The notes below the pieces were generated by a model, which was not told where the DNA came from, did not search any database, and saw only the letters and a list, made by a program, of their open reading frames with translations. DNA of 64,000 nt from Alligator mississippiensis (Eukaryota > Chordata > Crocodylia > Alligatoridae). The DNA is taken from NCBI RefSeq assembly GCF_030867095.1, contig NC_081826.1, forward strand, positions 43,440,001-43,504,000, given 5' to 3'. This document shows positions 10,554-20,886 of the stretch, piece by piece. Position 1 is the first letter of the stretch. Each line of letters begins with the position of its first letter. Position numbers and translations under genes: made by a program.

Positions 10554-10893
10554 AATTAATGTTTTTCAGGTGATTATTCCTAGGAAGTGAGAGAGGGTAC
10601 ACGTATGTCGTATTGATTTGTAAACAGGAGGGTAAATACACTTGAATAATAATCCAAACCAAAAATCAAGTTATGAATTCACCTAATTGGCTGTGCAGGT
10701 CAAATCAAAATTTTTATTTAATCTCAGACTGCAAGTGAAAGCAAAACTAAAACTCTGATTAATTGTTGTTTTACTTTCAGTTCAGCAAACACACAAAGCA
10801 GTGTCTCATTTCTTTTCCTGAGCTGGGGAAGTTGGAAGTGTTTGCATAAGATCTGTTAGTTTTTAGTGCTTTTCATCTGAAGTAGTCATCATA

Positions 10894-13318
10894 ATGCCTA
10901 ATCAGAAAAAACCTACTGTGTGACATCATTATAGTGAAGTTCAAGCCACTGAAGGAAGGAAGAAAGTTGGTAGGTGTAAATATTGCAGGCAGGAGTATGC
11001 TAACAATGCAATGAGAATGAAGAAACATTTAATAACATGTAGAAACTATCCTTAAAGAGTACAAGCCATATGCAGAAAGCTAATAAAACGAAGAGGTGGA
11101 ACAACATCATCTGAGAAAAGTCGACTTCAGGAATCCTATGTAAGTAAAGAAATTAATATGTTAAACAACACACAGTATAGACTAGCATCTATATTGTTTT
11201 AAAACATTATAATTTTAGAAGTTGTTAATGCAACCGTGGACTATTATTTATTTATTTATTTAAAATATTTGGATCCTGCTTTTATGCTTAAGCACGCAAA
11301 GTGGTTTAGGCTTGACAACAATTTTTTTTTAAAATTACATAATAGATAAATAGTTAACTATTTCAACCCAGCAGAGTGAGCTTAGTCCTCTGGCCAATGG
11401 CAGAGGTCAGACTATACTTCCCTTTGATTCTGCAGTCCCAGGGCAGCTGAGCAGCAAGTTGAACAGCAGTGTTCTTTTTGGCAAGGAGGGGAAAAGCAAG
11501 CTCCCTGCTACTTCTCCTTCTGATAGATGTGGCCAGATTAGAATAGGCTAAAATAAACATCTTTTCCCCCTTTTGTTGCAGGAACTTGGTAGCTCAAGTG
11601 AAATAGATTTGTAAAAAATGGAAAATTTAAAATGTTGAGTTGCCAGGTCTGGGGGAAGAAGAAGCAGGATCCTTGCTTTCAAGATCACTTTCACCAGATA
11701 TGCAATCCACCATGAGTAGCTATTTAAGACAGTCAAGCTTTTTATCACGCTTGACAAAATGTCAAAAGAAGATCAAGAAAAAGCAGATGAGACATTAGCT
11801 CGAGCTATATTTGCAAGTGGTACACCTTTCCATAACTGAAAATCAATACTGGAAGGAACATTACAAACTAATTTGCCCATCATATAAGTTACTGTCACAT
11901 TATCACTTATCACATTCTCTCTTAGAGAGTATGACAGAGTTCAAACAATGGTTGTTCAAAGGAAGCAGAATCACCAACTCTGATGTCAGATAGATGGACT
12001 GCTATACAAAGAAATCCTTTATTGAACGTTATGTTAGCAACACTGGAACCAATACTCCTGAAAGCAATTGCTACCAAATCTTCTTGTCATACAGGTCATA
12101 CATAGCCTAATTACTGAGTGAAGAGATTGAAAGTGCAGGTCCCTCCAGGGTACAAGCCCTTGTAACTGATATTGTGAGTAACATGAAAGCTGCATGGCAA
12201 ATATTAAAGGCAAAGTATCCTAATTTAATAGTATTTGGCTGTCTTGCTCATGGGTTGAATCTTCTGGCAAAAGACATAGTAAGTGTGAATACAATGAAGA
12301 CAATATTGGCAAACTGCGAAGTGATTGTGAAGGTATTCAACAATCATCATGTTGCTAATCAGACTTTGAAGAAATTACAGGAAGAGAAGCAGGGGAGGAA
12401 AGTGCACCTTTATTGCCAGGAGAAACTAAATAGGGCTCAACTACAAAGTGTTTGCATAGTTTGCTGCACGCAAAGAACTGTTTGCAGTGTGCTTCAATAG
12501 ATGACATGGTATCCCAGATTTTTCCCGTGAACATTTGGAAGCAGATTCTCAACAAGGATGGGTTTGAGTTCAAGGAGCATTCAGTTTGCTATTGCCATTT
12601 TCAGTGGCTATCAAAAAGCTTGAAGGAGATGCACCAAGCCTTTAAAGTATTCCAGAGATATTCAGACAACTGAATGAAAATCTAATTGAGCTTTTGCCTT
12701 CTTCACCTCTATCCAAAAAAGAAGTAAAACAAATGTTTACTAAGAGATCTGAGTTTTGCTCTCATCAAGTTCATCTGGCAGCAAACCTTTTGGATCCTCA
12801 ACACAGAGGACAACATTTATCAGAAGATGAATTATCTACTGCTCTTGATACTGTTATGGAAGTAGCTAAGAATGTCCCCAACATCAACAAAATAGCCATG
12901 ATAACAGACATTGCCAGGTACCATGCCAAAGAAAAACTTTGGAGCAAAGACATCATTTAGTGGGCACCAGAGAATGTTTCCTCTCACACGGTGGAAGGGA
13001 TACTGGAACACCTGACTGTTGTCCAGGATTGCTCTAAGGATCCTAAGCATTCCACTAACAACAGCTTCTTGTGAATGGAACTGGAAGACTTTCAGCTCAA
13101 TCAAGACAAAAAAGAGGAATAGACTAACAAATGAGCGCACTCCTAAGCTTGTTTCTATTTTTCAAAATCTCTTGCTTCTGGAGAATCAGCCAGAAGCACA
13201 ATTAGTGAAGAAGATGCAATGTGATGGTAAGTTGCCTTTGCCTATAGACTCATTGGTACAACCATCCTTTAGTGAAAGAGGATGTGGTTCAAGTAGTTCT
13301 GAATCAGATTTGCCTTAA
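10894..13318 (+). pseudogene. hAT transposase, decayed (BED zinc finger to dimerisation region)
   Basis: In order, the + strand shows a BED-type zinc finger around 10960-11035 (CKYCRQEYA and KKHLITC, giving C-x2-C and H-x4-C ligands). Next is LARAIFASGTPFH near 11795, the N-terminal helical block, then SNMKAAWQILKAKYPNLIVF and GCLAHGLNLLAKDI (12178-12280), part of the RNase-H-like domain. The C-terminal dimerisation block reads ALRILSIPLTTASCEWNW and KTKKRNRLTNERTPKL (13027-13150). A stop follows the first nine codons after the start at 10894, and many more stops and shifts follow. Such enzymes cut and paste DNA with 8-bp duplications; this copy cannot encode one. Confidence 0.85.
11230..11345. 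repeat. AT-rich short repeat inside hAT
   Basis: A tandem TATT stretch (about 11245-11262) is followed by a segment resembling the end of an old LINE/SINE. It may be a secondary insertion in the hAT; the family is not identified. Confidence 0.3.
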
Positions 13319-13867
13319 TCTGAGTCTGAAGTGGAACTAATAAGTAGTGCGAGTGATTCTCCAGATAGTGATGGTGAAACTGGAGGTGCCGCAATAACTT
13401 CAGTGGAAGAGAGTTAAACTCTGTTGAAGTAGATGAATGGACAACCACGGCATATCATGCACAGTTCTTTGGGTGTGCTAAAATTAGTGTGTCAACAGTT
13501 TTCAGTGCCTTCATTTTTTTTTCCTTAGATTTAAACAAATAATGTAAGGGAAGTGTACATGCTATTGTGTATTATCTTTATTTTTTACAAGTCTTTGAAT
13601 AAAAATAATTTCTTTCCACATAAAGCTTTAAATTTGTTTGAATATAACATTTAAACCACATTAAGTGTGCTGTATTTAATTTTTTTCCTAATCAAATATT
13701 TCAGTTCAAATACTTGCGGCTGTTGGGACATAAAGTTAATGTAGGGGTACTTTTTTAGTTTTGTTTACTAAACAGAAGTCAAATAACCATGCTAAATCAT
13801 GTCACGCTCTATTTTGGGCATCAGAAGATTTTCCAATTCATAATTTTCCAAAAAGCCTACATGTCTG

Positions 13868-14626
13868 GGTGCTAGGGGTGGTAGTGGCACCCCTCTCCTT
13901 GATAAGGGCCTGCGGTGCCCCCTGTGGCTGACTAAGGGGGGCACTCCTGGCAGACGTGCCCTGGTACCTGGCACTGGAAGCACTTCACCTCCCCCACCGT
14001 GTAGTGGATGCAGTTGGGGGACCCCTGGAAGGAAACGGTAAAGGTCCTTTCCACCTCCACCCCCACTGCCAGCTGGATTGGTGGCAGAGGCTGGGGTCCT
14101 GGCATCCCAGTGGGAGGGTGAATACTGGGGATAGTAACCTCCCCAAGCTCTGTACAGAGGAGCCAGTTGGGGATGTATGGTGGGATGGGGCTGAGGACCA
14201 CTTAGGTCCCCAGCTCTTCCAGGAGTTCAAGTGGGACATACTTGCCCCCTCACTACGAGCCCCCTCTCCACCTCCTGCATGGTGGCCTCTATGGCAAGGT
14301 AGAATATGCCCTTGCGGTAGTACCTCGAGGCCACTACAGTCTTTGAGGCCCCCACTGCCCGTGCAAGTGTGTGCACACAGTTCTCAAATGGCTGTGGCTC
14401 AATATTGGGCATGTTGCAGTGCACCCCATTGCGCCTGATGGTGGTGGGGAGGGGGCCCTGATTGCCTGAGGTGGGCAGAGGCATTGGAGGGTCTAGGCTC
14501 TGGGCATAGCTCTGGATGCTGGGCTAGCAAAACTTAGAGAAGACTGAGCAGGAGGTGTGTCTGCTAACGAGACACTGCTGATCCCTGCAGGTGCTGGCAA
14601 TTTGGTCTTTTTTACAGGTCCTTTAC
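13868..14626 (-). mobile_element. Tx1-like LINE, copy 2, ORF1 middle segment
   Basis: The - strand reads RNGVHCNMPNIEPQPFENCV, EATMQEVERGLVVRGQ and VVLSPIPPYIPNW, then the zinc knuckle. This order (RNGV block, PPYIPN block, knuckle) is that of Tx1-like and ZCCHC3-like ORF1 proteins. It lies between the hAT and the CR1 insertion. Frames change at about 14240, so it is a pseudogene. Confidence 0.7.
13941..13982 (-). other. Intact CCHC zinc knuckle of LINE ORF1
   Basis: The - strand encodes CFQCQVPGHVCQEC, a perfect C-x2-C-x4-H-x4-C retroviral-type zinc knuckle. All four metal ligands remain, unlike the equivalent in copy 1. This motif binds nucleic acid in the ORF1 protein. Confidence 0.75.
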
Positions 14627-16330
14627 CCTTAAAAATCATAGAAACATAGAACTGTAAGGGACCTGTTAGATCATCAAGTCCAGTCCCCTGCCATGGGCAG
14701 GAAACTGTTGGGCTCAGATGACCTCAACAAGGTGCCTGTCTAGCCTCATCTTGAATACCTCCAAGGATACCTCCTGCTGGGAGTGTATTCCAGTTGCTGG
14801 TGACACTTACAAAGAAGAAGTTTTTCCTTATATCCAACCATAATTTACCCTCTATTAGTTTGTGCCCATTGGTCCTTGGCCTCCATCGAGGTGCCCTCCT
14901 GAGTAGTTGCTCTGCTAGTTCTTGATGCTCCCCCCTGAGATACTTGTAGGCAGCTAGCAAGTTGCCTCTCAGCTTTCTCTTCCTCAGGCTGAACATGCCC
15001 AGTTCCTGGAGTCTCTCATAGGGCCTTTAACCAAATGGGTGGCCCTACTTTGTACCCTCTCGAGCTTATCCTCATCCTTCTTGAAGTGTGGTGCCCAGAA
15101 TTGGGCACAGTACTTTAGCTGAGGCCTCACCAATGCCAAAGAGGGAGGGAGGAGTACCTCCCTGGATCTATTGGCCACGTATTGGCTGATGCATGCCAGA
15201 GTTTTGTTTGCCCTTTTGGCAGCCTTGTTGCACTATTGGCTTATATTCATCATCCAGTTAATCGTAACCCCCAGGTCTCTTGCAGATGCTGTGCCAGCCA
15301 GTGGACCCTACCGCCCCTTGTATATTTGTAGTGGAGTTTCTTCCTACCCAGGTGAAGGACCTTGCACTTCTCCCTGTTTAAACCTCATTTGATTTCATTC
15401 CGCCCATTAATCCAATCTGTCAAGGTCATCCTGGATCTTTGCCCTATCCTCCGGTGTCCTCATGTTTCCCCACAGCTTGGTGTTGCCCACGAACTTAATC
15501 ATTGCGTTTTCCACCCCATCATCCAAGTCGTTAATCAATATATTGAATAGCATGGGTCCAAGCACTGATCCCTGGGAGACACCACTGGAGACTGCCCTTC
15601 AGGATGAGGCCCTCCCATCGATCACCACTCTCTGGGAGTGGCTTCTAAGCCAGTTGTCCACCCACCCCACTGTAGATTGGTGTAGCCCAGTACTCTCCAG
15701 TTTGTTAGAGAGTTTGTGGGAGACAGAGTCAAAGGCTTTGCTGACGTATGATGTCAACCTCATGTCTCTTGGCCAGAGGGTCAGCCACCTGGTTGTAGAA
15801 GGACAAAAGGTTTGTCAGGCATGATCTACCCTCAGTAGAGCTGTGCTGGTTGCTTTTTAGCACCAGCTTGTAGTTGATGGCCTCCTTAACCAACTTTTCA
15901 AAAATTTTACGCAGGACCGAGGTCAGACTGACGAGTCTGTAGTTCATGGGTTCATCCCTCTTTTCTTTCTTAAAGATGGGCACCACATTGACTAGAAGAG
16001 GGCCATCCGGGACCACTCCCGAGTTCCACAACTCTTCAAACAACTTGACCAGTGGTGCTGCTATAAGTTCGGCCAGTTCTTTCGGGTGCAGGCCATCAGG
16101 CCTAGTGGACTTGAAGAAGGTCCAAGCGTTGTGGAAGATCCTTCACCTGTTCTGGGCTGATTTTATGTAGGCTGTTACCTTCCCCCTGTTCCCTGGACCC
16201 TCTGGTCAGGTGAGCAGCCCGCATTGGGTTTCAGAAATACTGACACAAAATATGTATTTAGGAGTTCTGCCTTTTTGCAGGCAGACTGTGGGCTGCCCCT
16301 GAGTATTCAGTAGGGGTCCCACAGCAGAGC
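14627..16330 (-). mobile_element. CR1 LINE, 5' truncated, nested in LINE copy 2
   Basis: The plus-strand start (AATCATAGAAACATAGAACT) is the reverse complement of the standard CR1 3' end. Read on the - strand, the element runs from about 16330, with LLNTYFVSVF, through reverse transcriptase pieces to the 3' untranslated end. It is truncated at its 5' end, as most CR1 copies are. A T-rich stretch (16327-16350) marks the right boundary with LINE ORF1 sequence. It interrupts ORF1 of copy 2. Confidence 0.85.
14720..16060 (-). pseudogene. CR1 reverse transcriptase C-terminal half, degraded
   Basis: The readable blocks, 5' to 3' on the - strand, are NYRLVSLTSVLRKIFEKLVK (about 15940), LVRPQLKYCAQFWAPHFKKD with LERVQSRATHLVKG (about 15020-15135), and LRKRKLRGNLLAAYKYLRG (about 14925-14990), which is the classic end of the CR1 ORF2. 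Stops and frame changes separate them. It acts as no gene now. Confidence 0.85.
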
Positions 16331-17095
16331 CTGCTTTTTTTTTTTTCTTTTTTTTCTCCTTGCTCCCTAAGTATCTGTGGAAGGACCCTTTCCACCCACT
16401 GTGGAAGAGGAAGAAGAAGAGCCCTTGTCTTTTCCCCTGCCCTGGTTGGATTTGGGGTGCCCTGTGGCCCCCTCTGGGGGAGACCAGCCAAAGGGAGTCC
16501 CCTGGCCTTGAGGGGTCTCCTTGAGCTCATTGGCTTGGACTTGAGGGAATACTGCCCTGCCATGGGAGGCTAGGTGGGAAGGAGTTGGGTGGTGTGTGAG
16601 AGGTGGAGCTGTGGGCTCCACCTCTGCCTGAGGGGAGAAAAGTGGCTTGCTGTGGGGTGGAGGAGGCCCAGGGTGCCTCCTCCAGCTGCACTAGGTGGGG
16701 ATGTTGTGCATGTAAGGGGTTGGGGCTTGGAGGGAACTCAAAAAGACACAGGGACACACGGGAGGGAGGGAGGAAGCACACTGCTGGCTTACTCAGCCAT
16801 ACTGGAACACCAGGAGAGGGGGAGTGGAGTACGAGACATGCCACAGGAGAACAAGCACAGGGGGTGCTGCAAGCAGGCAGACAGGCAAGCAGCAGGTGGT
16901 GGTGGTGCTGATGAAGGGGCCCCACTGGTGTTGTAGGGTCCCCTCTGGCTGTAGGCGGCTGGGGCAGCAGGTGGTGGCTGGTGCTGGTGGTAGTGAGGGA
17001 GGCCTCCCTTCCTCCAAGACGGGAGTGGGGCTGTAGATCCAGGAGAGGCAGTGGTGCGCTAGTGGGGAGAGCAGGAGCCCTCAGCAGCTCCTTCT
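16331..17095 (-). mobile_element. Tx1-like LINE, copy 2, ORF1 N-terminal/5' segment
   Basis: This stretch aligns by eye with 8880-9300 of copy 1; shared plus-strand blocks include GCAGGTGGTGGCTGGTGCTG and GTGAGGGAGGCCTCCC. On the - strand it gives a proline-, serine- and glutamine-rich N-terminal protein region. The LINE homology fades at about 17095, near CAGCAGCTCCTTCTG. Confidence 0.6.
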
Positions 17096-17759
17096 GTAAT
17101 CAAAACTTATAGAAAGGGGACTGTAACAGGAAACCCTTACCTTTGTTACGGGACAATGGAGAAAGGAAGTGGGAGGGACTGGGCAGAGGGGTTAAAGAGG
17201 AAAACAATGGGCAGCCTAATGACTTGGCAGTTAAGCAGTTAGCTGCTGGTTCTGCCCTAATAATTCATCAATTTAGCAATTAGGTGCTCCTTTACAGTTG
17301 CCAGAAGTGGGCTGGAGGGAGATAGCAGGCTACTTAAGCAAACCCCTACCCAAAGCCCAGAGGGGAAGAGGGAGAAGTATTCAAGGCTCCAGCCTGGTGG
17401 CAGCAGGGTTGTACCCTGCCTAGGTTGGTTCAGTGCTGGGGACCAGGGCAGCTGCCCGTCTCTCCCTGTGTTTCCAGAGCTTTGGGAGTGCTGCCGCCCT
17501 CCTCTTTTGGTCCCTGCCTGCCTGGCTTTTTCCTGATGAATGAACAGAATGCTTTAAAGCAGATGGTTTATTGATTTATGAATATTTACTTTTTAGATGG
17601 TGAGGTGATTTTTGTAAAGCTTTTAACAATATACTGTCATTACTAAATTGTCTGCTCCCACACCTCTAACGTCATGCAATCATGAAAATTTAGGTCAATA
17701 AAAATCAAACCCTTCCCAATTTTGTGCTGTCTTGAAAACCCTTAGAGGGTCCGACATAA
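17096..17759. other. No recognised gene
   Basis: Moderately GC-rich sequence followed by AT-rich sequence. It could hold another mobile-element end or LINE 5' untranslated sequence, but I see no terminal repeats or coding blocks. Confidence 0.3.
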
Positions 17760-18259
17760 CTTAAGCTTTAACTGTGCATTGTATGAATGTGTGTGAACAC
17801 TGTAGTATAGAAATGTCAGTTAGAGGTGTACATAGATCGCACCCATTTCTAATGCTGGTGTGGATGCTGCTGTGACAACAGAAAATGGCTGTTTTTGGGT
17901 TGACCTGTATTGTTTGGGGTGGCAGTACAGTTGTGCTAGCAGAAGAACTTCTGCTGGCATCTGTCAGGTCTGGGGTTGCTGAACTGCAGCATACATACCG
18001 GAGGTGATGTGGCAGCCTGTATGTGGCACAGTAGCATATAGCGGTGGGGACAGGTGACACAGTGGCAAATAGATCAGGAAGTTGAAAGAGCAGCAGATTA
18101 GTCAGGGAGCAGAAAGTAGAGTAGCGTGTTGGGCAGGAGAAGGAGATTGGAGTGGTACTTGGAAAGGGTGTGGAGCTAATCTGTGGCATGCCTGCCAGAT
18201 ATGGTTGGCCCCTGCTGCCCTAGGGGGTTCTGCCAGTGCAGCTTTGCTAGCCGATTTAG

Positions 18260-18283
18260 GAGTAGTAGTTCCATAATGTAGAC
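18260..18283. repeat. Right terminus of a MITE (partial)
   Basis: The - strand reads CGGCCTTGTCTACATTATGG, like the CTTGTCTACAC-type ends of common hAT MITEs (compare 52843-53001). The left end is not recognised; it may lie anywhere back to about 17755. Confidence 0.3.
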
Positions 18284-18295
18284 AAGGCCGTAGAA

Positions 18296-19128
18296 CAGAA
18301 GTGGGCAATTATTTTGGCTAGTGGGCTACCTAACAAGTTCTGGTGAGCTGTTGAGGGCTACACATACAAAATCTTTCAGATGGTGTGATTTTAACAAATT
18401 AATAGATAAAAACAGATCATATAATACAAATCAAACATCTACTATGAAATGTTAATTTTTTGTCCTGATTTTTTTTTTTTGAATAGTGTATATAGAGGCA
18501 ATTGCATAGTAGCTCAAAATAGTCTTACTTTTGTGTAGTGGGGCGGGGGTGGCTGCCCACACACTAGGTCCCCAGAGCAGGCCCGAGGGGTGGGGGGGCA
18601 GAGTTTGTGTGTAGTAGGAGAGCTCACCTGGGTGGTGCAGGTGATCTGCCCCCACTCAGCCCATGGCTGCCCTCACAGTGTGCTCTGCATGGGGCTGAGT
18701 CCTGCCTGTACTCATCCTGTGTCTGCTGACAGCCTGGTCCCAGTCCTTGCCAGTTCTGTTTCCTGGTGGGGCTGCTCCCGCTGCTGCTGCAGCTGTCTGG
18801 CTGCTGCTTGGCTCCCCCTGCATCTAGCAGCTCATTCTCTTTTTACCCCTGCTGTGCCGGTGTGGGGGGAGGGAAGCTGCAGCCGGGCAGCTCCAGCTCT
18901 AGTTAGCGAAGCTGCAGCCAGTTGGCTCCAGCTCCTAGCTCCCAGCTGCTTTCCGAGTGGGTGGAAGGTGGCCAGGAGCTGCACACCCTGGAGCAGGAAC
19001 CGCTGGCTGTGGCTTTCTGCCGCCCCCTCCAACCTGGAGCAGCACAACAGGGGCAGGAGGAGGAAGAGCTGCTGGGAGGGGTGGGGGGAGCTGAGCTGTA
19101 CCCAGGCTGCTGCAGATAGGTCTGTAGG
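18296..19128. mobile_element. GC-rich hAT-type element with one recognisable end
   Basis: The left end CAGAAGTGGGCAATTATTTT matches the ends of the elements at 53482-54486 and 61493-62272 (CAGGAGTGGGCAATTATTT on the - strand of the former). The interior is GC-rich and repeat-like, with a 182-codon open frame that I take to be spurious. No matching right end is seen before the next element at 19141. Confidence 0.45.
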
Positions 19129-19140
19129 GTTGATCTAAAG

Positions 19141-19393
19141 CAGTGGTTCTCAACTTTTTTTGTACCAGGACCTATTTGTAAACGTCGACGGCCGGTTCTG
19201 ACCCGCTGTTTCCCAGCCCCACAGTGTGTGGAGCAGGGGGTGGGGGGAACTCTGCCAGCCTGACAGGGAAAAGCTAGAATTTCCCACGTTTTTGTCCTTT
19301 TAAAGGAGAATCTACTTTAAAAGTTTGTTCATGACCCTTTCATATATTCTTGTGACCCACTTTTGGGTTGCGACTCATGGATTAACAATGCTT
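19141..19393. mobile_element. Short hAT-type MITE
   Basis: It starts CAGTGGTTCTCAACTTTTTT, a classic hAT end, and ends near GGGTTGCGACTCATGGATTA. ATCTAAAG is present at 19133-19140 and again at 19394-19401, a perfect 8-bp duplication if the right end includes three extra bases. It has no coding capacity. Confidence 0.65.
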
Positions 19394-19530
19394 ATCTAAA
19401 GGTTCCTTGTACATTATAGAAAATTGTTTTAGGGAGCCAGTGACCATTTTCAAAAATTGGTTTCGTGGCACTTGTGTTAGTGCGAACTTTTCAAAACCTC
19501 TGGTAAAAAAATCATTTCTTAATTTCAGAT

Positions 19531-20380
19531 TAGAGGTATATTGGTTGCCTGTTGGATCGGCACCGATAATAGGGAAATTTACGTTATCGGCTACTGGCTT
19601 TTTTTGGCTGTTGTAGCTAATAATGTTCTCCAGTAATGCCTTCTGGAGTGCCTTCTTCAGTATTGGGGCACAGGCCAGAAGGCAGACACCTGGATTTTCA
19701 CTTGTCTGTTGGGCCAAGGCTCCTGGATGCCTGGGATCCCTCCCACGAGCCAGGGTGACCCCAGATACACCCCCATCTCCTCACTGGTGGGCCAGGCCAT
19801 GCTGGAGCTTAGCAGCTGCTGTGGTGTGCTGAGTGCTGGCGTGACGTGGGCTTGGGCCAGGGCCAGGCTCGGGGCAGGCGCTGTAAAAGCACCGAATGCC
19901 GCAGATGTGGCTGGGACAGGGAGGGGTGGGTGCAGCTGAGCTGCCCCCCTTGGCCTGGCTTGACTCAACCTGCAGTGCCCGTGGGTCTGAACCCCAGGGA
20001 CCGGGGGCAAAGCCTGACAGGGGCTGGGGCAGTTGCTTCCCCTGCTGTGTGCAGCAAGGTCCTCCCCACAGCGCGGAGCTTGACCCAGAGACCACACAAT
20101 CCGGGGCAGCCTCAGGTGCAGGGGGTTAAAGGGCAGGGGCTGCAACTGGCATGGGGTACTTTTACATGTGCTCCAGGAGCTCCGGGGGTGGGGGGCAGTG
20201 CTTTAATTAGAACTGCTCCAAGAGACGCTCTAATTAATGTGCTGCCATGTCTCCTGTATTAGCGCCCCCACGCTTAGAAATGGCGGTGGGGGCACTTGAA
20301 CTAAAGCTTGTTCGACTAGCTTTATTACTAAATATTAGTTATTGGTATAAGCCAAGAAAATCTTTATCAGTGCACCCCTA
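19531..20380. mobile_element. GC-rich hAT-type element with 8-bp flanking duplication
   Basis: The left end TAGAGGTATATTGGTTGCCT and the right end, TAGGGGTGCACTGATAAAGA on the - strand, are imperfect inverted repeats related to those of 351-1345. The flanks are TTTCAGAT (19523-19530) and TTTCAAAT (20381-20388), 7 of 8 identical. The interior contains, at about 20180-20330, part of a second repeat shared with the foldback element at 51603-51913. It has no gene. Confidence 0.75.
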
Positions 20381-20770
20381 TTTCAAATAGGTCTTAAAAA
20401 CATTTGAATAGTGTTGTTCCTCCTTCAGTCATAGCACAGTTGTTGAACCAAAAATATTCTATAAACAATTTCTTCATAAACTAGTGTTTCCAGTGTGAAC
20501 AGGGTCCTGTTTAGAGAATCCATGCTCATTTTACTTTTTTCTGCCCAGAATTCCAATAGTAATATTAATTATAATGGCAGTGTGAGAGATATGGGCACCT
20601 GTCTTGTATTAAATTCCATTTTCTAGATGTTAAAAAATGGTAGACAGTAATAATGTTAGGTACGCTTTTTATTGAGAGGTATAATATTTATATTTATATT
20701 TAAATATAAATTGAAATCAAGAATGCATTTTTAAAACTCTTTAATGTTTGGTTTGTTGTTTTGTTTTCAG

Positions 20771-20886
20771 CAAAGTACCAATATAGATGTCGTTCGTTTT
20801 CCATGTGTTGTTTACATAAATGAAGTACGTGTCATTCCTCCTGGAGTAAGAGCTCACACCAGTCTGCCTGACAACAGGGCCTATGG
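20771..20886 (+). CDS. VIRMA: VIRMA exon 2
   Basis: It starts in phase 0 with QSTNIDVVRFPCVVYINEV, the conserved N-terminal VIR_N region, after acceptor TTTTCAG. It ends in a split Gly codon before GTAAGT. Confidence 0.95.

Larger units (their letters stand above)
10554..13867 (+). mobile_element. Larger hAT element, left end missing
   Basis: The right end CATGTCTG at 13860-13867 and the adjoining 700 bp match the deleted hAT at 5980-6989. The left side starts at a point equivalent to 6129 of that copy, so about 150 bp including the left terminal repeat are gone. The matching piece of LINE (roughly 1.1 kb between equivalents of 7253 and 8415) is also absent. Together this indicates insertion into LINE copy 2 followed by a deletion across the left junction. 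The element carries a decayed transposase gene. Confidence 0.85.

Noticed and set aside
18540..19130. GC-rich stretch as the VIRMA CpG-island promoter or exon 1
   Set aside because: It is bounded by a hAT-type end, contains no sequence encoding the conserved VIRMA N-terminus, and resembles the other GC-rich elements.
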